DNA of 64,000 bases from Nitrospira sp. (lineage in GTDB: Bacteria; Nitrospirota; Nitrospiria; Nitrospirales; Nitrospiraceae), in the NCBI GenBank assembly GCA_022226955.1, contig CP092079.1:1457053-1521052 (forward strand), given 5' to 3'. A program made the translations under genes and the position numbers. Below the pieces are notes generated by a model. It saw only the letters and a list, made by a program, of their open reading frames with translations. It was not told the origin of the DNA and searched no databases. Below are positions 17,523 to 25,495 of the stretch, piece after piece (positions within the stretch are counted from its first letter, which is position 1; each line of letters opens with the position of its first letter).

Positions 17523-17553
17523 CCTTGCCAAACCTTGTAGAACGGTGGCAAGG
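17523..17553 (-). promoter_or_regulatory. Inverted repeat covering the ribosome-binding site of the MuF-like gene
   Basis: CCTTGCCA (17523-17530) pairs perfectly with TGGCAAGG (17546-17553) across a 15-base loop. On the minus strand the proximal arm contains the AAGG of the likely Shine-Dalgarno site, 8 bases before the ATG at 17514. The structure could limit translation or be an operator. Confidence 0.4.
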
Positions 17554-17660
17554 CTAAAAACATCAGAACAAAAAATTCTCTAATTTCTTTGTCGCAAGAA
17601 GCGAGCGATCATCCACTGAAATTCAGAATGTTCTCATTGCTGTTCCGTCGATTGCGATTC

Positions 17661-19322
17661 CTAGCCCCCGATAAAATACCGCCGCTTGATGTCGCGCTCT
17701 GAATTCTTTTTGAAGTGCCCCGGCACCCATTTCCGCCAGTCCTCGAACAAGTCTTGCGGCTTCCATGTGCTGAAGGCTGCCGAGCCAGCCTGTTCGATGT
17801 GCCGTTTCACCGATTCACGAAACCGATGGTGGGCGAACAGGCGCATGAACTCGCCGAAATAGATATCCGCGACACGCGAGTTGCCGCGAATGAGCACCAT
17901 GTTTTCATCGTTGGTCGTGACGCTGGCCTCGCTGAAATTTGCCGAGCCGGTGAGGGTCACCGGCTTCTTGCCGAGCGGGTCGATGAGCATGAACTTCGTA
18001 TGCACCCAGTTCACATTGACGCCGATCCCTCGCCCCTCCTGGTGCCAGCCATCGACCCAGTCCACAAAGATGCTGCTGCCAACCGCCATGCCGATGTTCT
18101 CGTGGCGGCGAATGCGCTCGATCTCGACAATCGCCGCGGCGCGCGAGGCCGCGTTGCCGCCATTGACGTACTTGTCCAGCAAGGCGAATCGCAAGACCGC
18201 ATCGTTCCGATCGAACACGGGGCGGAAGTCGGCGGCAATACCGAAGGGGAATGTCATGAAGAGCGGCTTGGGCTCGCTGGCCAAACCGATCCACCAGTCG
18301 AAGACCCCGCGACCGCGGCGCGGAGAGAAGATCGGCGTCAAGGCATCGGCATCGTCAGGCGGAGGCAAGACATTCTCCGATCCGGTCCAGTCCTTCAGAG
18401 CGTTCGATTCAGGATCGTCGTTGAGTTCCGTCCAGTATTTGAGGAAACGTGTGGCCAGGGCCTTATCGTGAATCGCATGCCCGACATTGAGCTGGCCATA
18501 CAGCGCATTCCGGCTGAGGTTCGTCGAACCGGTCCACACAGACACCGGTTTGCCGTTCTTGCTCAGCACGATGAATTTATTGTGCATCAGCTTGGCGTTC
18601 ACGCGCGGGACGCACAGCGCCGCGATGTGCGCGCGCGCGATTTCTTTGTTGTTAGCCACGCCGGTCTCGTCGTCTTTGCCGTGGTAGATGATCCGCACGT
18701 CGGCGCCGGAGACGTGGGCCGCCTTGAATGCCGCCAGCACGTCTGGCCACTTCAGCTCATAGATCGCGGCGTGAAGACTGTAACCCTGGCCTTTTGCCTT
18801 CCCGATGAACCCGAGCAGTGCGGGCAGCAGATCTCGCGTAAGCCACGCATAAGCGGGCGCGCCGGCCTCATCGAGCGTCATTCCGGGGAAGCGCTTGGCA
18901 AACGCCTGCGAGGCGATTGCGCCGCGGTTAAAGTGCACCTCATGCTTGGCGCCGGCAAGCGGTTCGGTTCCAATAGTGACGCTGGTCGCGGGCTTTTCGA
19001 TCAACGCGCCGGGACGGCCATACATCGGGACCACGCGGTACTTGTATTTGTACCCAGGCTTTGCCGAATAGTCCGCCCACTGGAAGGCTTGAAATGGATG
19101 CTCCCGGCTGCTGGCATCTTCGATGCCGGTGGAGGGACGAATACGAGCAAAGGTCTTATTGCCGCGCAACCAAACCGTCTCGCCCTCAATGAAGTCCGTG
19201 CGTTGAATCGCGAACCCCATCAGCCCGGCCGCGTCTGATTCCTTGATATCGAAGGCGAGAAAAACGACATGCGTCCCGCTGACGGCCCTGACCTTGACGT
19301 AACCCGATGCCGTTCGACGCAT
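17661..19322 (-). CDS. Phospholipase D-like (double HKD) protein
   Basis: A 553-residue protein. Residues 1-125 look like an FN3-type beta domain. Two phospholipase D catalytic motifs follow: HNKFIVLSKNGK...TGSTNLS (about 240-270) and HTKFMLIDPLGKK...TGSANFSEA (about 437-465). Both keep the His and Lys needed for the phospho-enzyme. No signal peptide is visible. Family members act on phospholipids, cardiolipin or nucleic acids; the substrate is not predictable. A GAGGAGG site fixes the ATG at 19322. GC content is back to the chromosomal level. Confidence 0.85.
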   Translation of the reverse strand: MRRTASGYVKVRAVSGTHVVFLAFDIKESDAAGLMGFAIQRTDFIEGETVWLRGNKTFARIRPSTGIEDASSREHPFQAFQWADYSAKPGYKYKYRVVPMYGRPGALIEKPATSVTIGTEPLAGAKHEVHFNRGAIASQAFAKRFPGMTLDEAGAPAYAWLTRDLLPALLGFIGKAKGQGYSLHAAIYELKWPDVLAAFKAAHVSGADVRIIYHGKDDETGVANNKEIARAHIAALCVPRVNAKLMHNKFIVLSKNGKPVSVWTGSTNLSRNALYGQLNVGHAIHDKALATRFLKYWTELNDDPESNALKDWTGSENVLPPPDDADALTPIFSPRRGRGVFDWWIGLASEPKPLFMTFPFGIAADFRPVFDRNDAVLRFALLDKYVNGGNAASRAAAIVEIERIRRHENIGMAVGSSIFVDWVDGWHQEGRGIGVNVNWVHTKFMLIDPLGKKPVTLTGSANFSEASVTTNDENMVLIRGNSRVADIYFGEFMRLFAHHRFRESVKRHIEQAGSAAFSTWKPQDLFEDWRKWVPGHFKKNSERDIKRRYFIGG

Positions 19323-19360
19323 AGCGTCCTCCTCAACGCTGACACGAAGACCGCCTCTTC

Positions 19361-19816
19361 CTATCGGCCCGATTTTCTGGCGACCGACGAATCGGCCGAC
19401 TCCAATTGCGCCTTGAGCGCCTGCAATTGCCTCCGCACCATGGCGATATCGAGGCCCAGCCAGATGCAGGCAATGTCGAGAGAATTGAAAATGATGCCCC
19501 TCACGCCATACCCCTCCGACTCCTTCACGAGCAGCAGCGCCCGGTCATACGTCTCCCGATTGACGAGCAACGCCTTCCGGCCGATCCTGAGCCGGCCGGT
19601 CATTTCGCCATAGCGCACCACGATGTCTTTCACCTGCTCCGCGGTCGTTCCGAAATGCGCACTCTCGGCATCGACCAACACAGATGCCCCGATCTTAATC
19701 GACGGGTCGTTCAAATGCCGCTGCTGATGCGCCAACAACTCATTGTGAGTGACCGAGCCGGTCCAAAGCTCCACCACCACAGTGCCGTCATTCAGGACCA
19801 CGTAGATATTAGGCAT
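19361..19816 (-). CDS. STAS/SpoIIAA-like protein of unknown function
   Basis: A 151-residue cytoplasmic protein. Alternating strand-helix character (ELLAHQQRHLNDPSIKIGAS, VLVDAESAHFGTTAEQ, KALLVNRETYDRALLL, YGVRGIIFNS) suggests a STAS or SpoIIAA-like fold. The C-terminus is helical and may be a short coiled coil. No specific family recognised. It lies 38 bases upstream of the phospholipase D-like gene on the same strand, so the two probably form a transcription unit. Confidence 0.55.
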   Translation of the reverse strand: MPNIYVVLNDGTVVVELWTGSVTHNELLAHQQRHLNDPSIKIGASVLVDAESAHFGTTAEQVKDIVVRYGEMTGRLRIGRKALLVNRETYDRALLLVKESEGYGVRGIIFNSLDIACIWLGLDIAMVRRQLQALKAQLESADSSVARKSGR

Positions 19817-20043
19817 GGGCCGTCCCCCTTTTTCGCAAAAGGCATCTCAACGGCTTCGAATTTCACGGAACCCTAGCAATGTGCGTCTAGCCTGTCAATT
19901 ACTCCACCCCGCAACAATAGGGCCTGCCCAAAGAACACCTTCTCAACTCCACCGAATATTGCGTGCCTCGTCCCTGAAAGGATTCCACCTCTGGCGCCAT
20001 ATCGCAGGTAGAGCGCAACGCCACACTACTCACGAGGTGCCAG

Positions 20044-20925
20044 ATGAATTCAGATCGCCTCCATTCTCCCTATGCAGCTCCCGATCCCCGCCTGTATCAG
20101 ATCGCGAGCCTCTCCACCATGCTCCTGTACGGGCTTCTCTTTCTTCACTTCGACGTCTCCGCCGCCCAGATCGCCGCCACCATCGGCGCAGCGCTGCTCG
20201 CGCAATATGCTGGCGCGCGCATGACCGGGCTCCCGGCATTCGACGCCAAAAGCCCGCTGATCTCCGCCCTGTCCCTCTGCCTGCTGCTCCGCACCGAACA
20301 TCTCACCGTTGCCGCGCTGGCCGCGGCCCTCGCCATCGGCAGCAAGTTCGCTTTCCGCTGGAAGGACAAGCACGTCTTCAATCCAACGAATCTCGCGCTG
20401 GCCGTCATGATCGGAAGCGGACTCGGCTGGATATCGCCGGGGCAGTGGGGACAAATCGCCTGGTTCGGGTTTCTGATCGCCTGCCTCGGCAGCCTGGTCG
20501 TGACCCGCGCCGCTCGCGCCGATGTCACGCTCGCCTTTCTCGCCTTCTACGTCGGCCTCCTCATCGTGCGGGCGCTCTGGCTCGGCGACCCACTAACCAT
20601 CCCGCTGCATCAGCTTGAAAGCGGCGCGCTGCTCATCTTCGCGTTCTTCATGATCTCCGATCCAAAAACGACGCCCGATTCCAGAGTCGGACGAATCGCC
20701 TACGCTCTGCTCGTCACGCTGGCCGCGCTCGCCGTTCAATTCGTCCTGTTCCGCCCCAACGGTCCGCTCTGGGGGTTGATCGCCTGTGCGCCGTTCGTCC
20801 CCTTGCTGGATCGCCTGTTTCCTGGCCCCCGTTACAACTGGTCCAAGCCTTCGACGGGCCATGTGCCCGCCGCGACACCTCTGTTCATTCCGCCGTCACT
20901 TCACCAACAAAGGAGGGCCTCATGA
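20044..20925 (+). CDS. RnfD/NqrB-family membrane protein, orphan
   Basis: A 293-residue protein with about nine hydrophobic segments. It has typical RnfD/NqrB family stretches (DKHVFNPTNLALAVM, and FAFFMISDPKTTPDSRVGRI). Known RnfD/NqrB proteins carry covalent FMN on a Thr in a SGAT-type motif; I do not see that motif here. No other rnf or nqr gene lies nearby. It is translationally coupled (4-base overlap) to the DUF2330 gene. Probably an electron-transfer-like or simply structural membrane partner; function unknown. Confidence 0.78.
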   Translation: MNSDRLHSPYAAPDPRLYQIASLSTMLLYGLLFLHFDVSAAQIAATIGAALLAQYAGARMTGLPAFDAKSPLISALSLCLLLRTEHLTVAALAAALAIGSKFAFRWKDKHVFNPTNLALAVMIGSGLGWISPGQWGQIAWFGFLIACLGSLVVTRAARADVTLAFLAFYVGLLIVRALWLGDPLTIPLHQLESGALLIFAFFMISDPKTTPDSRVGRIAYALLVTLAALAVQFVLFRPNGPLWGLIACAPFVPLLDRLFPGPRYNWSKPSTGHVPAATPLFIPPSLHQQRRAS

Positions 20926-22274
20926 GACGCATCCTCATTCCGGCATTCACGTTCCTGATAAGCCTGCTCGCCTGGAGCGGCAACGCCTCGGCCTTTTGCG
21001 GTTTCTATGTCGGGAAAGCCGATACGAAGCTCTTCAATAAGGCCTCTGAAGTCGCGATCGCCCGCCACGACGGCAAAACCGTCATCACCATGGCCAACGA
21101 CTTCAAAGGCGACGTGAAAGAATTCGCCATGGTCGTGCCGGTGCCGGCGGTGCTGGAGAAAGAGCAAATCCACATCGGCGATCCGGCCGTCCTCAAACAT
21201 CTGGCCGACTATTCGGCCCCCCGGCTGGTGGAATACTTCGATGAGAACCCCTGCCGGCGCGACGACATGAAGCAAGACCGGATGGGCGCCATGAAACACA
21301 TGGCCCCGGCCTCCACCGAATCCACCAGCGAACGAGGACGGGTGCTGGGCGTGACGGTGGAAGCGCAATATCTCGTCGGCGAGTACGACATCCTTATCCT
21401 GTCAGCGAAGGAAAGCGCCGGGCTGGAGACCTGGCTGGCGGAGAACGGCTACAAAATTCCCAACGGCGCGTCAGCCGTGCTTCACAGCTACCTCAAACAG
21501 AATCTGAAGTTCTTTGTCGCCAAGGTCAATCTCGGCGAACAGGCCAAGCTCGGCCTCACCCATCTGCGGCCGCTGCAAATCGCGTTCGAATCGCCGAAGT
21601 TCATGCTGCCGATTCGCCTGGGCACGGTCAACGCCGATGGCGCGCAGGAACTCTTCATCTACTTTCTGACGAAACAAGGCCGCGTCGAGACGACAAACTA
21701 TCGGACCGTCCGATTGCCGGAGGCACAGGAGATCCCGCTCTATGTGAAGGACGCATTCAGCGACTTCTATCGCGATCTCTTCGCGCAGCAAGTGAAACGC
21801 GAGAGCGAACGCGGCGTGTTTCTGGAATATGCCTGGGACATGAACTGGTGCGACCCCTGCGCGGCGAATCCGCTCTCCACTGAAGAACTGCGCGGACTGG
21901 GCGTCTTCTGGCAAAACAACCCCGGTGGCCCGCAACGAGGCCGGAGCATGCCGATGGCCCAGAACGTCTTCCTCACCCGCCTGCATGTCCGCTACGACGC
22001 GGCGCACTTTCCTGAAGACCTGCTGTTCCAGGAAACCTCGGACCGGTCGAACTTCCAGGCCCGTTACATCCTCCGCCATCCCTGGACAGGTACGGACGAG
22101 TGCGCGGCGGCGACCGCCTACCGGCAACAGCTGCGCGAACGCTATGAGCGGGAAGCGCAGACGCTGGCCAACTTGACGGGCTGGAACATCGGCGAGATCC
22201 GCAAGCAGATGAACATCGCGGCCGTGCCGGCCGGAGAAGAGAAGGCCTGGTATCGGCGGCTATGGAAGAACTAA
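20922..22274 (+). CDS. DUF2330 domain secreted or membrane-associated protein
   Basis: A 450-residue protein with a signal peptide (cleavage likely after NASA). The DUF2330 start follows at once (FCGFYVGKADTKLFNKASEV, VITMANDFKGDVKEFAMVVP). The fold is periplasmic or extracellular; no catalytic motif is evident. Cysteines occur in FCGFY, NPCRRDD and WCDPCA. ATG overlaps the stop of the RnfD-like gene, and the pair probably works together, with the membrane protein as partner. A GC hairpin follows. Confidence 0.85.
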   Translation: MRRILIPAFTFLISLLAWSGNASAFCGFYVGKADTKLFNKASEVAIARHDGKTVITMANDFKGDVKEFAMVVPVPAVLEKEQIHIGDPAVLKHLADYSAPRLVEYFDENPCRRDDMKQDRMGAMKHMAPASTESTSERGRVLGVTVEAQYLVGEYDILILSAKESAGLETWLAENGYKIPNGASAVLHSYLKQNLKFFVAKVNLGEQAKLGLTHLRPLQIAFESPKFMLPIRLGTVNADGAQELFIYFLTKQGRVETTNYRTVRLPEAQEIPLYVKDAFSDFYRDLFAQQVKRESERGVFLEYAWDMNWCDPCAANPLSTEELRGLGVFWQNNPGGPQRGRSMPMAQNVFLTRLHVRYDAAHFPEDLLFQETSDRSNFQARYILRHPWTGTDECAAATAYRQQLRERYEREAQTLANLTGWNIGEIRKQMNIAAVPAGEEKAWYRRLWKN

Positions 22275-22300
22275 CGCCTCGCACAGGCGAAAACGACAAC

Positions 22301-22327
22301 GGCGGGGCCGGAATCACCGGCCCCGCC
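22301..22327. terminator. GC-rich hairpin between convergent genes
   Basis: An 11-bp perfect stem (22301-22311 with 22317-22327) and a 5-base loop, placed between the ends of the DUF2330 gene and the minus-strand gene that stops at 22379. The T-run is weak on both sides (a TTTT lies several bases downstream on the minus strand). It likely acts as a bidirectional terminator or mRNA 3' stabiliser. Confidence 0.55.
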
Positions 22328-22378
22328 CTGTCTCGCTTACGCCAACCTTTCGGCTGACGTTGTTGTCCTTGTGGAAGA

Positions 22379-23359
22379 TTATGTTCTGATCGAGAGGGAC
22401 ACCGACGTGAGACTAACCGCTCGATACGCCAGCACCGCGCTCGTCACCGTGCCCGCGGGAGCGTCTGCGGGAGCCGCCGGTTGTTCGGCGGGAGAAGTCT
22501 GTCGCGCCTGTTTCTGTTCACCCTGCAATTCGTTGACAAGGTCCTCGCGCAACTTCTTCAGGAAATCAGGCAAATACTTGCGGACCTTCTGGGATTCGGC
22601 CTTCGCCTCTTCGAGCGCATCCAAGACTTGCTGCACCAGCGACTTCGGTTGCGACGCATCCGGCGCCGCCACGACAAGATGCGTCGTCGCGCCAGCTGCC
22701 GGAGTGGCGGCATCCGTCGAACGCGGCGAAGGCTGGGTGGGCGCCGTAGTACTCGTAGGCGGCTGCGGGATCGCCGCAGCCGTCGAAGACGCCACACCCG
22801 GGGTACCCGTTGTCGCCGATTGAGTCGAAGAAACGGAAGCTGGACGATCCGTCGAGGCTGCAGGTTGCCCCGCCACCTGAGCGGCCACTTGCGCCGCCAC
22901 GACCGTCACAGACCGTTCGACGTTGACGCTCAGGTCCAAGCTGGAGAGAGAGGATAGTCCGCCGAATTTGTCGGCCAGCTTGGCGGTCCTGGCGAGCGCG
23001 TCGTCGTCCTGTCCACGGAAATACTGGCGGAAAATATTGCCGACCTTCCGGAACAGTTTCTCAAGATCGTGCAACTCCTGTTCGTTCAAATCCCCTTCGA
23101 CCGTCACGCCATATTGTTTTTTCAATGACGCTTCAACGCTCGTGACCGCCACCTCGACCGTGCCCTGATCGGTCTCCGCCTTTGCCTGATAATTCACCGC
23201 CCGATACCGGGCTTCGACATCGGCCGTAAGTGTAATTTTATCGCCTTCGGCCGTCGTGACGCTCAGACGGCCGCTCAGATCCGCCGCCGCCGAGACCTCC
23301 GCTGCCGAAGCCTGGAAGAATTTGGACGGGTCGAACGATGCGAGCGCTGCGACTGACAT
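22379..23359 (-). CDS. Hypothetical protein with Ala/Pro/Ser/Thr-rich middle
   Basis: A 326-residue protein. The N-terminal part (1-150) alternates beta strands and helices (SGRLSVTTAEGDKITLTADV, then DLNEQELHDLEKLFRKV). Residues about 165-230 are low-complexity Ala/Ser/Thr/Pro and probably disordered. The tail (235-285) has a charged helix (VQQVLDALEEAKAESQKV). No signal peptide and no family recognised. Monocistronic, convergent with DUF2330 and divergent from the lipoprotein at 23487. Confidence 0.6.
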   Translation of the reverse strand: MSVAALASFDPSKFFQASAAEVSAAADLSGRLSVTTAEGDKITLTADVEARYRAVNYQAKAETDQGTVEVAVTSVEASLKKQYGVTVEGDLNEQELHDLEKLFRKVGNIFRQYFRGQDDDALARTAKLADKFGGLSSLSSLDLSVNVERSVTVVAAQVAAQVAGQPAASTDRPASVSSTQSATTGTPGVASSTAAAIPQPPTSTTAPTQPSPRSTDAATPAAGATTHLVVAAPDASQPKSLVQQVLDALEEAKAESQKVRKYLPDFLKKLREDLVNELQGEQKQARQTSPAEQPAAPADAPAGTVTSAVLAYRAVSLTSVSLSIRT

Positions 23360-23486
23360 ACCATCTGTTCCTGTTTGTAAGTCTTCTTGTGAGCCTTATC
23401 GGATCCCCCTAGCTAAACTTAAGGGGTGCTGTGCTATAGTGGCCGCCAGGTCGACTACTCCATGTCCTCAAGAGAGAGGAACCGTC

Positions 23487-23906
23487 ATGCGCATCCCATC
23501 CCACTCGGCACGACTTGCAGTGATGCTCTTCCCCCTTGTTCTAACCACCGGCTGTTCAATCAAGGCTACGCTCGACCAAACCATGGACACGACCTCAAAT
23601 ATCAGCGGCACCACATCGTCCGTTCGCAGCTGGGTATCGGAAGATGGGCTGGTGAAACCGAACTACAAAGCGCTTGCCCTGATCGCCGCGAGCCGGGAGA
23701 ATATGGAGCAGAACATCGCCGCCGGATCCGGCGAATACCTGAGCGCCGTAGGAACATTGCTCGGCGTGCCGGAACCTCATCGTGCCGACTTCGGCGCCGC
23801 AGTCCAACGCCAATATGCGCACGATTGGCCAGACACTCATGCAGCCCCAGAACAGTGGCTCGCGCAGCTTCATGCAACCGCTCAATCCTATCGGCCATCT
23901 CACTAA
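23487..23906 (+). CDS. Lipoprotein with DUF3015-like region
   Basis: A 139-residue protein. The lipobox is LTTGC (Cys at about 23). The C-terminal half resembles DUF3015 (ASRENMEQNIAAGSGEYLSA, then VGTLLGVPEPHRADFG), a family of small envelope proteins of unknown role. Start 23487 follows a GAGAGAGGA site. The frame is open further upstream but without a signal sequence. It lies 16 bases before the universal stress gene, so the two may be co-transcribed. Confidence 0.72.
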   Translation: MRIPSHSARLAVMLFPLVLTTGCSIKATLDQTMDTTSNISGTTSSVRSWVSEDGLVKPNYKALALIAASRENMEQNIAAGSGEYLSAVGTLLGVPEPHRADFGAAVQRQYAHDWPDTHAAPEQWLAQLHATAQSYRPSH

Positions 23907-23922
23907 CCCCTGTCGGACTCGT

Positions 23923-24777
23923 ATGACCACCACGCAAGCCTCAACCGCGACGCTTCCCTTTCAGCGCATTCTCCATCCCTCCGATTTTTCTGAGGATAGC
24001 CATACCGCCCTGCTCCACGCCGTGAAACTCGCTGTCGCGCTTCAGGGCGAGCTGACCATCATGCATGTCGATCCGGGCGTCGCCAGAAAGGACTTCGAAG
24101 ATTTTCCGAAAGTCCGGCCCATCCTCGAACGGTGGGAGCTGCTTCCCGCGGGAAGCGCGCGCGAGCGCGTGCAAGACCTGGGCATCACCATAAAAAAAGT
24201 CCGCGCGCTGGAGAACAACCCGACCGAAGGAATCTTGCGGTACATGAGCACCCATCCGACCGACTTGCTGGTCATGGCCACGCATCAGTACGACGGACTG
24301 GCCCGCTGGCGGCATCAGTCGGTGGCCGAACCGGTGGCGCGAGGCACGCATAGTCCAACCCTCTTCGTTCCGTCGCATGTGGAAGGATTCATCGCGCAAG
24401 ATTCCGGCCGGCTCAAATTGCGGCGCATTCTCATTCCCGTCAGCGCCGACGCGCATCCGCAACGCGCCGTCGATGCCGCGGCACAGTTGGCCGCCGCGCT
24501 GGGCGGCGACAATCAGACCGGCATCGTCATGCAGGTCGGCGACGAGTCAGCGCTCAGCCGCATCCAATTCCCTCATCGGGACGGCTGGCTCTGGCATTCG
24601 ATGACTTGCCGCGGCAACGTGGTCGATGTCATTCTCGCGATGGGAGCCGACTTCGACGTGGACTTGATCGTCATGACCACGGCGGGGCACGACTCGTTGC
24701 TGGACCTCATGCGCGGCAGTATCACAGAGCGGGTCCTGCGCGGCGCCCGCTGCCCGGTGCTCGCCTTGCCAACGTAA
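23923..24777 (+). CDS. Tandem-domain universal stress protein
   Basis: A 284-residue protein with two UspA folds. Domain 1 spans about 12-150 (FQRILHPSDFSEDSHTALLH, DLLVMATHQYDGLARW) and ends in a degenerate ATP loop before TLFVPS. Domain 2 spans about 160-284 (RRILIPVSADAHPQRAVDAA, VDLIVMTTAGHDSLLDLMRG) and ends with TERVLRGARCPVLALP. Tandem Usp proteins bind ATP and help survival under stress; the target is unknown. Start 23923 lies just before the first Usp strand. Confidence 0.88.
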   Translation: MTTTQASTATLPFQRILHPSDFSEDSHTALLHAVKLAVALQGELTIMHVDPGVARKDFEDFPKVRPILERWELLPAGSARERVQDLGITIKKVRALENNPTEGILRYMSTHPTDLLVMATHQYDGLARWRHQSVAEPVARGTHSPTLFVPSHVEGFIAQDSGRLKLRRILIPVSADAHPQRAVDAAAQLAAALGGDNQTGIVMQVGDESALSRIQFPHRDGWLWHSMTCRGNVVDVILAMGADFDVDLIVMTTAGHDSLLDLMRGSITERVLRGARCPVLALPT

Positions 24778-24919
24778 CCCTCGCCCAACACAAACCCACC
24801 CTCAGTCAACACGCCGTTCCTCCGGTTGCCTTGACAGGCCTTCCCTGTTTTCTTAGAGTGCCTCCGGTTTCACCCGTTTCAATCGCTCCATCTTTGGCTT
24901 AGAGATAAGGAGAACCCCC

Positions 24920-25495
24920 ATGCCGCACTCTTGGCGCCTCCCCCGGCTCGCCGTGCCAGTCCTGTTTGCCGCGGCGATGTGTTTGAGCCTGCTCTCCGCC
25001 GACGATTCGCAATCCGGCGCGGGCGCGGAATATCTCCCGATCTGCAATCTCCCCAAACGCCTCAATCCCCAGGTCACGACGAAAGCCGGGATCGGCACCG
25101 CCAATGCCACCGCCGAGGCAAGAATCCATCCCGACGATGCAGCCAAATGGTGCGCCGCGTACAAACCTCGCGATCCGCTCTGTGCGAAAGAACAAGTGCG
25201 CTCCGGCTGGATTGGATTTCGACCGCTGTATCGCGCCAGCGCGGACTGCGCCGCCGGGCACCTGACTGCAATCGACGGGAACCTCTATCTCTATAAAGGC
25301 CGCTGGGAAGACGGAGACGGCAAAGGCCGGCCTCGATTCCGCCGCAAGGGCGACCCGCAGGACCTAAAGTGGGAAGGAGCCGGAGCCACGGTAGACCACA
25401 CAGGCGCCTTCTTGGATTGGGGTGGAGGCAACTCGAATCTCGCGGCGCAGTGGGATGTGCTGTGCTCGGGCGCGCCGAATCCCGAAGTCAAATAG
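24920..25495 (+). CDS. Secreted protein of unknown function
   Basis: A 191-residue protein with a signal peptide (hydrophobic stretch about 10-26). The mature part has six cysteines (ICNLPKR, WCAAYKP, LCAKEQ, DCAAGH, LCSGAP and one more in the signal). There are repeated Gly/Asp/Trp motifs (LYLYKGRWEDGDGKG, and FLDWGGGNSNLAAQWDVLC). No family recognised. A clean AAGGAG site precedes the ATG. Its 3' end overlaps the convergent lhr stop by 8 bases. Confidence 0.68.
   Translation: MPHSWRLPRLAVPVLFAAAMCLSLLSADDSQSGAGAEYLPICNLPKRLNPQVTTKAGIGTANATAEARIHPDDAAKWCAAYKPRDPLCAKEQVRSGWIGFRPLYRASADCAAGHLTAIDGNLYLYKGRWEDGDGKGRPRFRRKGDPQDLKWEGAGATVDHTGAFLDWGGGNSNLAAQWDVLCSGAPNPEVK

Noticed and set aside
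17715-19238. A 507-codon open frame opposite the phospholipase D-like gene
   Set aside because: Antisense shadow of a gene with two intact HKD motifs; low-complexity composition and no domain.
20044-20925. Rnf or Nqr respiratory complex
   Set aside because: Only one subunit-like gene is present, no FMN-attachment motif is seen, and the partner is DUF2330.
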